From Bradyrhizobium sp. 199 (GTDB lineage: Bacteria > Pseudomonadota > Alphaproteobacteria > Rhizobiales > Xanthobacteraceae), in contig NZ_JADPJI010000006.1 in the NCBI RefSeq assembly GCF_023073355.1, forward strand, positions 248,001 to 312,000: DNA of 64,000 bases, written 5' to 3'. Both the position numbers and the translations under genes were made by a program. Numbering within the stretch: the stretch's first letter is position 1; each line of letters begins with the position of its first letter. Below, one piece after another: positions 16,581 to 25,464 of this stretch. The notes below the pieces were generated by a model. The model saw nothing but the letters and a program-made list of their open reading frames with translations. It ran no database searches and had not been told where the DNA came from.

Positions 16581-16955
16581 ATGGCCAAGCGCGTCCTCGC
16601 GATCGGCATCGAGCCAGGCAATGCGGGCCATAGCGCCTTCCCGCAGGTCACGCCCGAACATGCCCGAAGCTACATCGAGGCCCAGCTGCTGCGCCTGCGC
16701 GGTCTCGGCTTTGAGGTCACGAGCTGCCTGATCGATCTCGATGCGACGGCCGAGGCCGCCGTGACGGCCGCCTTTCGCGACGAAAGCTTCGACTGCATCG
16801 TGATCGGTGCCGGCCTGCGCGAGCCGAAGGAGCGCCTCCTGCTGTTCGAGAAGGTGCTCAACCTCGTCCACCGTCTCGCCCCGGAAGCCGCGATCTGCTT
16901 CAATACCACGCCCGCCGATACGGCCGAGGCCGTGCTGCGCTGGGTCGATCCGTGA
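16581..16955 (+). CDS. Conserved-looking hypothetical protein
   Basis: 124 residues. The ATG is preceded by CTGGAG. The pattern suggests a small alpha/beta fold: strand VLAIGIEPGNAG, long helix HARSYIEAQLLRLRGLG, strand FEVTSCLIDLD, a second helix, strand FDCIVIGAGLREP, helix RLLLFEKVLNLVHRLAP and a last strand AAICFNTTPAD. IVIGAGLREP resembles a nucleotide-fold edge but no known motif is complete. It is hydrophilic with no signal peptide. It stands alone, 98 bases after the Inh gene. I do not recognise a function. Confidence 0.7.
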   Translation: MAKRVLAIGIEPGNAGHSAFPQVTPEHARSYIEAQLLRLRGLGFEVTSCLIDLDATAEAAVTAAFRDESFDCIVIGAGLREPKERLLLFEKVLNLVHRLAPEAAICFNTTPADTAEAVLRWVDP

Positions 16956-17184
16956 GATGGGATTCGCCCGCCCATGCGGCCGGGGCTGGACGGCTTAGAT
17001 CTGCGCCCGCGGACGGCTCCCGGCGACCCGGCTGGCATGATCGTTTCCGCCTGCGGTGATGTGCCAGCGATGCCACGGCAGCGGGCCGAAATTTCGCTGG
17101 TTTCGAAAATTTCCACCAGGTTTCGAACTTTCCCTGCGTTCTGAGTGACCAAGACAGAATGATTAAACTCAATCGGGCTCTGAT

Positions 17185-17889
17185 ATGAAACTCGCTGCCC
17201 TGGCTTTTTCCTGCCTTCTGTTCCTGGCGATGCCCGCCCATGCGAGTGAAGCGGGCACCTTCAATGCGATGGTGGCATTGGCGAACCAAGGAGATGCGGA
17301 GGCGCAGTACCATGTCGGCATGATGTACAATAACGGCATCGGCACACAGCAAGATCGCAGCCAAGCGTTCGAGTGGTTTCAGAAATCGACTGCCTCCAAC
17401 GATCCGCTGGGCGCCTACAAGCTCGGCTGCTATTACGATGGGCAAGGCGCAGGCGTCGTCGCAACCGATTCAGATCAAGCATTGAAATACAAGCTTGTTT
17501 CCGCCGAAGCCGGTTACGCGCGTGCCCAGCACGATGTCGCTCTCATGTATGACCGACGAGGGAATTCAGAAGAAGCGCTGAAATGGTGGAAGAGGGCGGG
17601 CGACCAGGGACTTCCTGCCGCTCTCTTCAGCCTGTCGCGTGCGTATTCTGCAGGAAAGGGAACGCCGAGGGATTTGCCCTTGTCATATGCGTACTTCAAA
17701 CTCTCGCAACTGGCGCCCGCAAAGAACGTGAACGAGATGGCTTCCATGTTGTCCAAGCCAGAACTCGAGAAGGCGGAAAATATGGTTTCCGAGTGGAAGC
17801 CGCAACCGACCGCCTTAACGCTCAAGGCATTGAACGGTATCAGAGCCGCGGAAGAGCACTTGAAACTCGCCAAGAACCAGGCGTTCTGA
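17185..17889 (+). CDS. Secreted Sel1-repeat protein
   Basis: 234 residues with a signal peptide (MKLAALAFSCLLFLAMPAHA). Sel1-like units follow: GDAEAQYHVGMMYNNGIGTQ, then DPLGAYKLGCYYDGQGAG, GYARAQHDVALMYDRRG and LPAALFSLSRAYSAGKGTP. Each forms an alpha hairpin for protein binding. Family members act as periplasmic adaptors; no partner is evident. It is convergent with radC and ends only 4 bases before it. The upstream gap holds two GGTTTCGAA copies near 17100 and 17121, of unknown meaning. Confidence 0.85.
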   Translation: MKLAALAFSCLLFLAMPAHASEAGTFNAMVALANQGDAEAQYHVGMMYNNGIGTQQDRSQAFEWFQKSTASNDPLGAYKLGCYYDGQGAGVVATDSDQALKYKLVSAEAGYARAQHDVALMYDRRGNSEEALKWWKRAGDQGLPAALFSLSRAYSAGKGTPRDLPLSYAYFKLSQLAPAKNVNEMASMLSKPELEKAENMVSEWKPQPTALTLKALNGIRAAEEHLKLAKNQAF

Positions 17890-17893
17890 TTGC

Positions 17894-18607
17894 CTAAATC
17901 AAGCGCATCCCGCGCAGGCTGGCGTGGCCGCTTCTGCCGACGATGATGTGGTCGTGCACGGCGATGCCGAGCGGCTTGGCGATGTCGATGATCGCTTTCG
18001 TCATCTGGATGTCGGCCTGCGAGGGCGAGGGATCGCCTGAGGGGTGGTTGTGCACCAGGATCAGCGCGGTCGCCGATAACTCCAGCGCGCGCTTGATCAC
18101 CTCGCGCGGATAGACCGGGGTGTGGTCCACGGTGCCGGTCTGCTGCACCTCGTCGGCGATGAGCTGGTTGCGCTTGTCGAGGAACAGCAAGCGAAACTGC
18201 TCCTTGTCGGCGAACGCCATGCTGGTGCGGCAATAGTCGATCACCTCGTTCCAGGACGACAGCGCATTGCGGCTGTTGACCTCGCCTTTGGCGACGCGAT
18301 GCGCCGCGGCGGCAATCAGCTTGAGTTGGTTGATCGCGGATTCGCCGATGCCCTCGACCTCGCGCAGCCGCGCCACCGGGGCATGCACGACCTCGGCGAA
18401 TGAGCCGAACGTTTTGATCAGCGCCTTCGCGAGCGGCTTGGTGTCGCGCCGCGGCAGCGCCGGAAACAGCGCCATCTCCAGCAGTTCGTAATCGCTCAGC
18501 GCGTCCGCGCCGGCATTGTAGAAGCGCTCGCGCAGCCGCTCGCGATGGCCGAGATAGTGCGGCGCGTCGTCGGGCTTGCTCTTGTCGTGGTCGGTCTTGG
18601 CGGGCAT
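17894..18607 (-). CDS. radC: RadC family JAB-domain protein
   Basis: 237 residues. The N-terminal UPF0758 helical part (HYLGHRERLRERFYNAG, LSDYELLEMALFPALPRRD) contains a helix-hairpin-helix-like REVEGIGESAINQLKLI. The C-terminal JAB/MPN domain has the zinc signature LILVHNHPSGDPSPSQAD around residue 187. RadC proteins were named for DNA repair, but the role is disputed. It lies 87 bases downstream of map on the same strand and may be cotranscribed with it. Confidence 0.92.
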   Translation of the reverse strand: MPAKTDHDKSKPDDAPHYLGHRERLRERFYNAGADALSDYELLEMALFPALPRRDTKPLAKALIKTFGSFAEVVHAPVARLREVEGIGESAINQLKLIAAAAHRVAKGEVNSRNALSSWNEVIDYCRTSMAFADKEQFRLLFLDKRNQLIADEVQQTGTVDHTPVYPREVIKRALELSATALILVHNHPSGDPSPSQADIQMTKAIIDIAKPLGIAVHDHIIVGRSGHASLRGMRLI

Positions 18608-18694
18608 CGGCCGCCAGCATTGCCGCGGACCGGCGTTTTTGCAACCGTCAATTGCGGTCGCAAATGGCTTGCTGTGGGCGGGCAGGCCGAACCG

Positions 18695-19513
18695 TCAGCC
18701 GATCTGCTTCTCGCCGTGCCGCTCCGACAGCGTGAAGATCTCGACGCCGGTGGCGGTGACGCCGACGGAGTGCTCGAACTGCGCCGACAGCGATCGGTCG
18801 CGGGTCACCGCGGTCCAGCCGTCGGAGAGGATCTTCACGTGCGGCTTGCCGAGATTGATCATCGGCTCGATGGTGAAGAACATGCCGGGCTTGAGCTGCA
18901 CGCCTTCGCCGGGCCTGCCGATATGGATGATGTTCGGCTCGTCGTGGAACATGCGCCCGAGGCCATGGCCGCAGAAATCGCGCACCACGCTCATGGCCTG
19001 CGGCTCGACGAAACTCTGGATGGCGTGGCCGATGTCGCCGGTGGTGGCGCCGGGCTTCACCGCCGCGATGCCGCGCATCATCGCTTCATAGGTCACCTCG
19101 ATCAGCCGCTCGGCCTTGCGGGCGATCGGGCCGACCGCATACATCCGGCTGGAATCGCCGTACCAGCCGTCGAGGATGAAGGTGACGTCGATATTGACGA
19201 TGTCGCCCTCCTTCAGCGGACGGTCGCCGGGCATGCCGTGGCAGACCACGTGGTTGAGCGAGGTGCAGGTTGAATAGCGATAGCCGCGATACATCAGCGT
19301 CGCCGGATAGGCGTTGTTGCTGAAGGCGAAGTCGCGGACGAATTCGTCGATGCGCGAGGTCGGCACGCCCGGCCCGACGATGTCGGTGAGCTCGTCGAGG
19401 CACTTCGCCACCAGCGCGCCCGCCTTGCGCATGCCGGCAAAGGCGGCCGGCCCATGCAACTTGATCTGTCCGGTCTTGCGCAGCGAGGTATCGGTAGCTT
19501 CGACGTAGCTCAT
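18695..19513 (-). CDS. map: Type I methionyl aminopeptidase
   Basis: 272 residues. It removes the initiator methionine from nascent proteins using two metal ions. Metal ligands are visible in VNIDVTFILDGWYGDSSRM (two Asp), FCGHGLGRMFHDEP (His), FFTIEPMIN (Glu) and AQFEHSVGVT (Glu), and the substrate histidine is in HVVCHGMPGDR. The length fits type Ia enzymes. radC follows directly. The start ATG at 19513 fits MSYVEATDTSLRKTGQI. Confidence 0.95.
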   Translation of the reverse strand: MSYVEATDTSLRKTGQIKLHGPAAFAGMRKAGALVAKCLDELTDIVGPGVPTSRIDEFVRDFAFSNNAYPATLMYRGYRYSTCTSLNHVVCHGMPGDRPLKEGDIVNIDVTFILDGWYGDSSRMYAVGPIARKAERLIEVTYEAMMRGIAAVKPGATTGDIGHAIQSFVEPQAMSVVRDFCGHGLGRMFHDEPNIIHIGRPGEGVQLKPGMFFTIEPMINLGKPHVKILSDGWTAVTRDRSLSAQFEHSVGVTATGVEIFTLSERHGEKQIG

Positions 19514-19700
19514 GCGTGTCAGGTCTTTTCGGAGTGATCTCGATGTCGGCGGAAAGGCTTGATTTCCGGCCCCAATTTAATGATTGCAGGCCTTCATGCA
19601 AGCTAAGGCAGGGCGTTTTCGAGCAAAGTGGCTGCCGGTTGGCGTGAAGAAAACGCGTTAAAACAAGAATCTTACCGGCCTCTTGCGCCCGAAAGCGGGC

Positions 19701-21017
19701 TTAATTCGGGACTTCTACGGTGGTTTCCACCGGCAGCGCGCCGCCGCGGATGCGGATTTCGCGGACGGGGTAGGGAACCCGGATACCCTCGTGCTTAAAG
19801 GCGTCCCACAGTCCCAGCATCACGTCGCTCCTGACCTTGTCCATGCCGTCGGGATCGGCGATCCAGAAGGTCAGCGAGAATTTCATCCCGGCTTCCGCGA
19901 ACTCGGTCAGGATGCAGGTCGGCGGCTTGCCCTTCTGCGCGCGCGGATGGGCGGCGGCGGTGTCTGCGGCGAGCGTGCAGACCAGGCGCGGATCGGCGTC
20001 GTAATTGGTGCCAAAGGCGATCTTCACCAGCGTGTTCTTGTCGGTATAGGTCCAGTTGACGACCTTTTGCGTCACCAGATCCTCGTTCGGCACCAGGAAC
20101 TCGCGGCCGTCGCCGGCGGCGACGGAGATATAACGCGTCTTCATCGCGCTGATGCGGCCCGTATTGTCGCCGATGGTGACGAGGTCGCCGGGCTTCACCG
20201 ACTTGTCGGCGAGCAGGATGATGCCCGAGATGAAATTGGCGACGATCTTCTGCAGGCCGATACCGATGCCGACGCCGACCGCGCCGGAGAACACTGCGAG
20301 CGCCGAAAGATCGATGCCGACCGCGCCGAGCGCGATCACGATCGCGACCGCAAGCAGTCCGATGCGGATGATCTTGACCAGCAGCACCTGCACCGACGGC
20401 GTCAGGTCGCTGGTCGCGTTGATCCGGCTCTCGGCGAAATTGCTCGCGATGTTGGTGGCCCAGAGCGCGATGAGGAGGAGCGCACCCGCCTTGAGCGCCA
20501 GCAGTGGGGTCAGCCGGAGGCCGCCGAGCAAGATCGCGTAGGAATCGAGCAGGTCGACCGTCGTATCGAGCTGGCCGAGAATCGAGAGCGCTGCGAGAAA
20601 CCATGCCGTGATCGACACCAGCTTGACGATGAAGGCATTGCGCAGCACCGAGGTCACGAGCCGGATCGCGAGCCAGGCCAGCCCGAGCTTGGCGGCGACC
20701 ATCAGGAGATAGGAGCGGCTCGGCCAAGTCGCGTGGTACATCACCACGCGGGAGATGATCACGAGCAAGGTGAACACCGCCGTCGAGGTGCTGGAGACCA
20801 TCACCCGGGCGAAGTGCCGGAGCGGCAGCGGCCAGCGCATCGCCAGCGAGGTCATGTCGATCCGGCCGCGGACGGCAGTCTCCGCGGCATAGGCGATGCC
20901 GGCCGCGGCCAGAATGAGGCCGAATTGCAGGTAGAACCAGGGCGAGGAGATTTCCGCCCCGACGCTGCGCGCGGTGGTCTGCACGAACTCCATGAAGTCC
21001 TTGAGGTCCATGTCCAT
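19701..21017 (-). CDS. MscS-type mechanosensitive ion channel
   Basis: 438 residues from the ATG at 21017 (MDMDLKDFMEF); the frame is open to 21092. Five or more membrane segments precede the MscS pore: a Gly/Ala-rich VFSGAVGVGIGIGLQKIVANFISGIILL, then the beta domain opening DKSVKPGDLVTIGDNTGRI and the conserved IPNE-like LVPNEDLVTQKVVNWTYTD. A C-terminal alpha/beta part ends with GIRVPYPVREIRI. These channels release solutes at hypo-osmotic shock. It is divergent from the antiporter gene, with a 207-bp gap. Confidence 0.92.
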   Translation of the reverse strand: MDMDLKDFMEFVQTTARSVGAEISSPWFYLQFGLILAAAGIAYAAETAVRGRIDMTSLAMRWPLPLRHFARVMVSSTSTAVFTLLVIISRVVMYHATWPSRSYLLMVAAKLGLAWLAIRLVTSVLRNAFIVKLVSITAWFLAALSILGQLDTTVDLLDSYAILLGGLRLTPLLALKAGALLLIALWATNIASNFAESRINATSDLTPSVQVLLVKIIRIGLLAVAIVIALGAVGIDLSALAVFSGAVGVGIGIGLQKIVANFISGIILLADKSVKPGDLVTIGDNTGRISAMKTRYISVAAGDGREFLVPNEDLVTQKVVNWTYTDKNTLVKIAFGTNYDADPRLVCTLAADTAAAHPRAQKGKPPTCILTEFAEAGMKFSLTFWIADPDGMDKVRSDVMLGLWDAFKHEGIRVPYPVREIRIRGGALPVETTVEVPN

Positions 21018-21224
21018 CGGTCTCGTCGGCAAGCGGGGAGGAATTGATTCGAAGGGAGCCGCAGAATCCCACAAAGGGCGCGGCCGGACCATCGATACAC
21101 CGGCATGTGATGGACGTTAAGGCCGTAAAATACGGGCAGATTGCCGCGAGGACCTAAAATGGGTTGGCGCGCGAGTCCCCCGACGATAAGGATGCCATTC
21201 CAGCTGTTTTGACCCGGAAGGTGG

Positions 21225-23018
21225 ATGGCCTCTCTCGACTCCGTCAGCCTCGCCATATTGCTCGGCGCCGTCCTCGTGATGGCCGGCATCCTGTCGAGCC
21301 TGCTTGCGCTGCGCTTCGGCGCGCCCTTGCTGCTGGTCTTCCTTGCGGTCGGCATGCTCGCCGGCGATTCCGGTCCCGGCCAGCTCCAATTCGACGACGT
21401 CCGCACCACCTATCTGGTCGGCTCGGTGGCGCTGGCCCTGATCCTGTTCGACGGCGGCCTCAGGACGCGCTTTGCCAGCATCCGTACCGTGCTGGCGCCT
21501 TCCGTGGTGCTGGCGACCGTCGGCGTGCTCCTGACCGCGCTGATCACGGCGCCGTTCGCCAAATATGCGCTCGATCTCAACTGGACGGAGTCGCTGCTGG
21601 TCGGCGCCGTGGTGGCCTCGACCGATGCGGCCGCCGTGTTCCTGCTGGTGCACACCCAGGGCCTGCGCCTGCGCCCGCGCGTCGGCGCGACGCTGGAGGT
21701 GGAATCCGGCACCAACGATCCCTTCGCGATCTTTCTGACCCTGATGCTGGTCGAATACATCTCGCTGGGAACGGGCACGGCCGCGCATGTCCTGATGGAG
21801 TTCATCCAGGAGGCCGTGCTGGGCGCCATCGTCGGCGTCATCGGCGGACGCCTCGTCGTCATCGCGCTCAACAAGGTGGCGCTGCCGCAGGGCTTGCATG
21901 CGCCCTTCGTGACCACAGCCGCGCTGGTGATCTTCGGTGGCTCGCAGATGATGCACGCCTCCGGCTTCCTCGCGGTCTATCTCGCCGGCATCATCATCGG
22001 CAACCGGCCGACGCGCGCGCATAACTCGGTCGTGGCCTTCCTCGATGCCGCGACCTGGCTGGCGCAAATCGTGATGTTCGTGCTGCTCGGCCTGCTGGTC
22101 TCGCCGAGCCGGCTCGGCACCAGCGTGCTGCCGGCGGTCGAGGTCGCCTTCGTGCTGATGCTGGTCGCACGGCCGATCGCGGTCTTCGTGTGCCTGGCGC
22201 CATTCCGCTTCAACTGGCGCGAGAAGATCTTCATCGCCTGGACAGGCTTGCGCGGCGCCGTCGCAATCTTCCTGGCCTCGATCCCCATGCTGGTCGGCTT
22301 GTCCCAGGCCTATCTCTATTTCGACGTCGCCTTCGTCGTCGTCATCATCTCGCTGCTGCTGCAGGGCTGGACCCTGGCGCCGGCCGCGCGCAAGCTGCAC
22401 GTGGCGCTGCCGCGCGCCGAGCGCGGCCCGCGGCGCGTCGAACTGGATCTGCCCGGCCAGCTCGAGCAGCAATTGGTTGGTTATCCGGTGCGGCCCAAGA
22501 GCCTGTATTTCCGCCGCGGCCTGATTCCGTCCTGGTCCAAGCCGACGCTGGTGATCCGCAACGAGAACATCCTGACGCCCGCGGAAGCCGACCCGATCGC
22601 GCCCGGCGACTACATCTATCTGCTGGCGCCGCCGGAAAAGGCCGAGTCGCTCGACCGCTTCTTCGTCGACATGCAGCCGAGCTTGGCGCCGGATCCGCAT
22701 CTGCTGGGTGACTTCATGGTCTCCGCCGAGCACACGCTTGCCGAGCTCGCCGAGATCTACGGCATGAAGGTCGGCGAAGATGAGAGCAAGCTCACGCTTG
22801 CCGATTATTTCGACGTCCATCTCGACCGCGCGCCGAAGGAAGGCGCCGAGCTGCCGCTGGACGAGATCGTGCTGGTTGCGCGCAGCATCTCCGGCGGCCG
22901 TGTCAGCGTCGTCGGTCTCCGCCTGCCCGAAGAGGACGAAACCCCGGCCCCGCTGACCCGCGCGCAGGTGCTGCGGAAGAAGGTCGCGGATGTGTGGGCC
23001 TCTGTGGCGGGGGTTTGA
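21225..23018 (+). CDS. Potassium/proton antiporter, CPA1 family with RCK-C and CorC-like tail
   Basis: 597 residues. The N-terminal 12 or so membrane segments form a Na/H-exchanger domain: LLLVFLAVGMLAGDSGPG, ALALILFDGGLRTRF and VGAVVASTDAAAVFLL carrying the transport aspartate, followed by ESGTNDPFAIFL. The cytosolic tail has a TrkA-C/RCK-like part (YFRRGLIPSWSKPTLVIRNENILTPAEADPIAPGDYIYLL) and ends with a CorC_HlyC-like domain (LADYFDVHL, ELPLDEIVLVAR). This layout matches NhaP2/CvrA-type K+/H+ antiporters, which regulate cytoplasmic K+ and pH. The ATG at 21225 follows GGAAGG. Confidence 0.9.
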   Translation: MASLDSVSLAILLGAVLVMAGILSSLLALRFGAPLLLVFLAVGMLAGDSGPGQLQFDDVRTTYLVGSVALALILFDGGLRTRFASIRTVLAPSVVLATVGVLLTALITAPFAKYALDLNWTESLLVGAVVASTDAAAVFLLVHTQGLRLRPRVGATLEVESGTNDPFAIFLTLMLVEYISLGTGTAAHVLMEFIQEAVLGAIVGVIGGRLVVIALNKVALPQGLHAPFVTTAALVIFGGSQMMHASGFLAVYLAGIIIGNRPTRAHNSVVAFLDAATWLAQIVMFVLLGLLVSPSRLGTSVLPAVEVAFVLMLVARPIAVFVCLAPFRFNWREKIFIAWTGLRGAVAIFLASIPMLVGLSQAYLYFDVAFVVVIISLLLQGWTLAPAARKLHVALPRAERGPRRVELDLPGQLEQQLVGYPVRPKSLYFRRGLIPSWSKPTLVIRNENILTPAEADPIAPGDYIYLLAPPEKAESLDRFFVDMQPSLAPDPHLLGDFMVSAEHTLAELAEIYGMKVGEDESKLTLADYFDVHLDRAPKEGAELPLDEIVLVARSISGGRVSVVGLRLPEEDETPAPLTRAQVLRKKVADVWASVAGV

Positions 23019-23045
23019 TCTGGGCTTGTCCGGGCTACGTCTCGC

Positions 23046-23708
23046 TCACGCCAGCACCTTCACTCCGCCAAAGCTCGTCACGCGGCCCTGCTTCAGCATC
23101 ACGATCTGCGTCGCCAGCTGGCGCAGCTCGGCGGCGTCGTGGCTGACATAAACCATCGGCACATTGGCCTCGTCGCGCAGCCGCACCAGATAGGGCAGGA
23201 TCTCGAGCTTGCGGCCTTCATCAAGCGCCCCGAGCGGCTCGTCGAGCAGCAACAGGCGCGGTTTCGACAGCAGCGCACGGCCGAGCGCGACGCGCTGCCG
23301 CTCGCCGCCGGAGAGCTTTCCGGGGCGGCGGCCCTGCAGGGCGCCGATATCGAGCAGGTCGATGACGCGCTTGTGCTGGGCAGGATCGGGCGCGAGGCCG
23401 TTCATGCGCCGGCCGTAGTCGAGATTCTGCGCGACGTCGAGATGCGGGAACAACCGCGCGTCCTGAAACACATAACCGATGCGGCGGCGCCAGGCCGGGA
23501 CATGGAGGCCGGCCGCGGTGTCGTCGACGGTTTCGCCGTCGATCACGATGCTGCCGCGGTCGGGCCGCAGCAGCCCTGCGATCATGTTGACCAGCGACGT
23601 CTTGCCGGCGCCGGAGGCGCCGAACAGGCCGATGACGCGGCCTTCGCTGGTGAAGGTCGCGGACAGCGAGAACTCGCCGAGCTGCTTTTCGATGTCGACC
23701 CGCAGCAT
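23046..23708 (-). CDS. modC: Molybdate ABC transporter ATP-binding protein
   Basis: 220 residues. Walker A FGASGAGKTSL, Q-loop YVFQDARLFPHLDV, signature KLSGGERQRVALGRALL, Walker B RLLLLDEPLGALDE and switch YVSHDAAEL are all present; YVSHD and LFPHL are typical of ModC. The E. coli protein is about 350 residues with a C-terminal Mop domain; here the chain ends just after the ATPase fold with FGGVKVLA, so the molybdate-binding regulatory domain is absent. It starts 2 bases after modB. Confidence 0.92.
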   Translation of the reverse strand: MLRVDIEKQLGEFSLSATFTSEGRVIGLFGASGAGKTSLVNMIAGLLRPDRGSIVIDGETVDDTAAGLHVPAWRRRIGYVFQDARLFPHLDVAQNLDYGRRMNGLAPDPAQHKRVIDLLDIGALQGRRPGKLSGGERQRVALGRALLSKPRLLLLDEPLGALDEGRKLEILPYLVRLRDEANVPMVYVSHDAAELRQLATQIVMLKQGRVTSFGGVKVLA

Positions 23709-23710
23709 GA

Positions 23711-24406
23711 TCAGTTCCCGTGCAATCGCGCGGTGGCGCGGCGGGCGAACCATTCGGCCGCGATCAGCGCGCCCAGCGCCAGCACGATCGAGACGATCAC
23801 CAGCCGGCCCGCGGCGGCGTCGCCGTCCGGCGTCTGGATCAGCGAGTAGATCGCCGACGAGATCGTCTGGGTCTCGCCGGGAATGTTGGAGACGAAGGTG
23901 ATGGTGGCGCCGAACTCGCCGATCGCCTTGGCAAAGCCGAGCACCATGCCGGCGAGCACGCCGGGCAGCGCCAGCGGCAGCGTCACCGTGAAGAACACCT
24001 TCCAGGGCGCGGCGCCGAGCGTCTCGGCGGCCTGCTCGAGCCGCCGGTCGATCGCCTCGATCGACAGCCGCATCGGCCGCACCAAGAGCGGAAACGACAT
24101 CACCCCGCAGGCCAGCGCCGCGCCGGTCCAGCGGAACGAGAACACGATGCCGAGATGGTCGGCGAGGAAGCCGCCGACGAGGCCGCGCCGGCCGAACGTC
24201 AACAACAGCAGATAGCCGGTGACGACAGGCGGCAGCACCAGCGGCAGATGCACGAGCGCATCGAGCAGCGGCTTGCCCCAGAAATCGCGCCGCGCCAGCA
24301 GCCACGCCAGCGCGATGCCGAATGGCGTCGCCACTAGCGTTGCGATGATCGCAACCCTGAGCGAGAGCAGGATCGCGGTCCATTCGGCGGGAGAAATCTC
24401 GGACAT
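23711..24406 (-). CDS. modB: Molybdate ABC transporter permease
   Basis: 231 residues with five or six membrane helices. The ModB/CysT-type EAA loop reads EQAAETLGAAPWKVFFTVTLPLALPG, and GFAKAIGEFGATITFVSNIPGETQT is the very conserved ModB pore/loop segment. It forms the inner-membrane channel for molybdate between ModA and ModC. The gap to modA is 13 bases and to modC 2 bases, a tight operon. Molybdenum is the cofactor metal for nitrate reductase and nitrogenase. Confidence 0.95.
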   Translation of the reverse strand: MSEISPAEWTAILLSLRVAIIATLVATPFGIALAWLLARRDFWGKPLLDALVHLPLVLPPVVTGYLLLLTFGRRGLVGGFLADHLGIVFSFRWTGAALACGVMSFPLLVRPMRLSIEAIDRRLEQAAETLGAAPWKVFFTVTLPLALPGVLAGMVLGFAKAIGEFGATITFVSNIPGETQTISSAIYSLIQTPDGDAAAGRLVIVSIVLALGALIAAEWFARRATARLHGN

Positions 24407-24419
24407 CGGCGCGGAGATA

Positions 24420-25205
24420 TCACGTCGTGGGGCTGATCAGGAACCTGAAGCCGTATTTTTCCAGAATGGACTTGGCGGCCGAGGAGCGCAGGAAGGCGAG
24501 ATAGTCGTTGGCCTCGCCTCTCGCGGTCGTGGTCGCGGCGACGGGATAGACGATCGGGGGATGCGAATCCGCCGGGAAAGTGCCGACGATCTTGACGCCG
24601 GGCTCGACCTTGGCGTCGGTGGCATAGACGATGCCGAGATTGGCTTCGCCGCGCGCCACCAGCGCCAAAGCCGCGCGCACGCTCTCGGCCATGGCGAATT
24701 TCGCTTCAGTGGCCTGCCAGACCCCGAGCTTTTCGAGTGCCGCCTTGGCATATTTGCCTGCCGGCACCGACCTGACGTCGCCGGTCGCGATCCTGCCGTC
24801 GCCGGCGAGCTTTGCGAGGTCGAAGCCTTTGGCGATGGTGACGTTGTCGATCTTGGAATCCTTCGGCGCGATCAGCACGATGCTGTTGCCGAGCAGATTG
24901 ATTCTGGAAGGCGCGTTGATGGTCTGCTTGGAGATCGCGTAGTCCATCCAGTCGGTGTCGGCCGACACGAACACGTCGGCTGGTGCGCCCTGCTCGATTT
25001 GCCTCGCCAGAAGCGAGCTTGCGGCATAGCTGACCGAGAACTTGACGCCCGTCCTGGCGGTGTAGGCCGCGTCGACCTCGTCGAGCGCGTTCTTCATCGA
25101 CGCGGCGGCAAACACGGTGATGGTCTTGTCTTCGGCACCCGCAGGCGAAGGGCTCACGCTTGCGAGGACGACGAAGGCGGTGACAAGTCCGGCAATACGA
25201 ATCAT
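24420..25205 (-). CDS. modA: Molybdate ABC transporter substrate-binding protein
   Basis: 261 residues from the ATG at 25205, with GGGGAGCG upstream; the frame opens further up. The signal peptide ends near SPAGAEDK. Family motifs: VFAAASMKNALDEV at the mature N-terminus, SYAASSLLARQIEQGAPADVFVSADTDWMD, then LLGNSIVLIAP, GDGRIATGDVRSVPAGKYAKAAL and a C-terminal YLAFLRSSAAKSILEKYGF. It captures molybdate or tungstate in the periplasm and is the first gene of modABC. I did not find a convincing ModE box in the gap upstream. Confidence 0.95.
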   Translation of the reverse strand: MIRIAGLVTAFVVLASVSPSPAGAEDKTITVFAAASMKNALDEVDAAYTARTGVKFSVSYAASSLLARQIEQGAPADVFVSADTDWMDYAISKQTINAPSRINLLGNSIVLIAPKDSKIDNVTIAKGFDLAKLAGDGRIATGDVRSVPAGKYAKAALEKLGVWQATEAKFAMAESVRAALALVARGEANLGIVYATDAKVEPGVKIVGTFPADSHPPIVYPVAATTTARGEANDYLAFLRSSAAKSILEKYGFRFLISPTT

Positions 25206-25402
25206 GAGGAGCGCTCCCCGCGAGCTCGCGCGTACAGGAAGCACGCGCAGATCGGCGTTGGTGGGTCAGGTCGCGACGGGCGGAAGCGCTGTTCCACGGG
25301 CCCGGCTGCGGCTTACGGCCGGCAGGGATATCGCTGCCGGCGAAGATAGCAGGCCGGGCCGCGAGGTCAAACCTGGGCGGTCGCCCGGGCAAGAGCGCTA
25401 AT

Positions 25403-25450
25403 CACGGCTGTCGTCCCGGATCGGCGCGCTTGTCCGGGACGACAGCCGTG
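25403..25450. repeat. Perfect 18-bp inverted repeat between modA and mepA
   Basis: CACGGCTGTCGTCCCGGA (25403-25420) pairs exactly with TCCGGGACGACAGCCGTG (25433-25450) around a 12-base loop. It lies 14 bases after the mepA stop and is related to the element at 2802. It may terminate or protect mepA mRNA, though no T-run follows. Confidence 0.8.
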
Positions 25451-25464
25451 TCTGTGGCAGCCCA

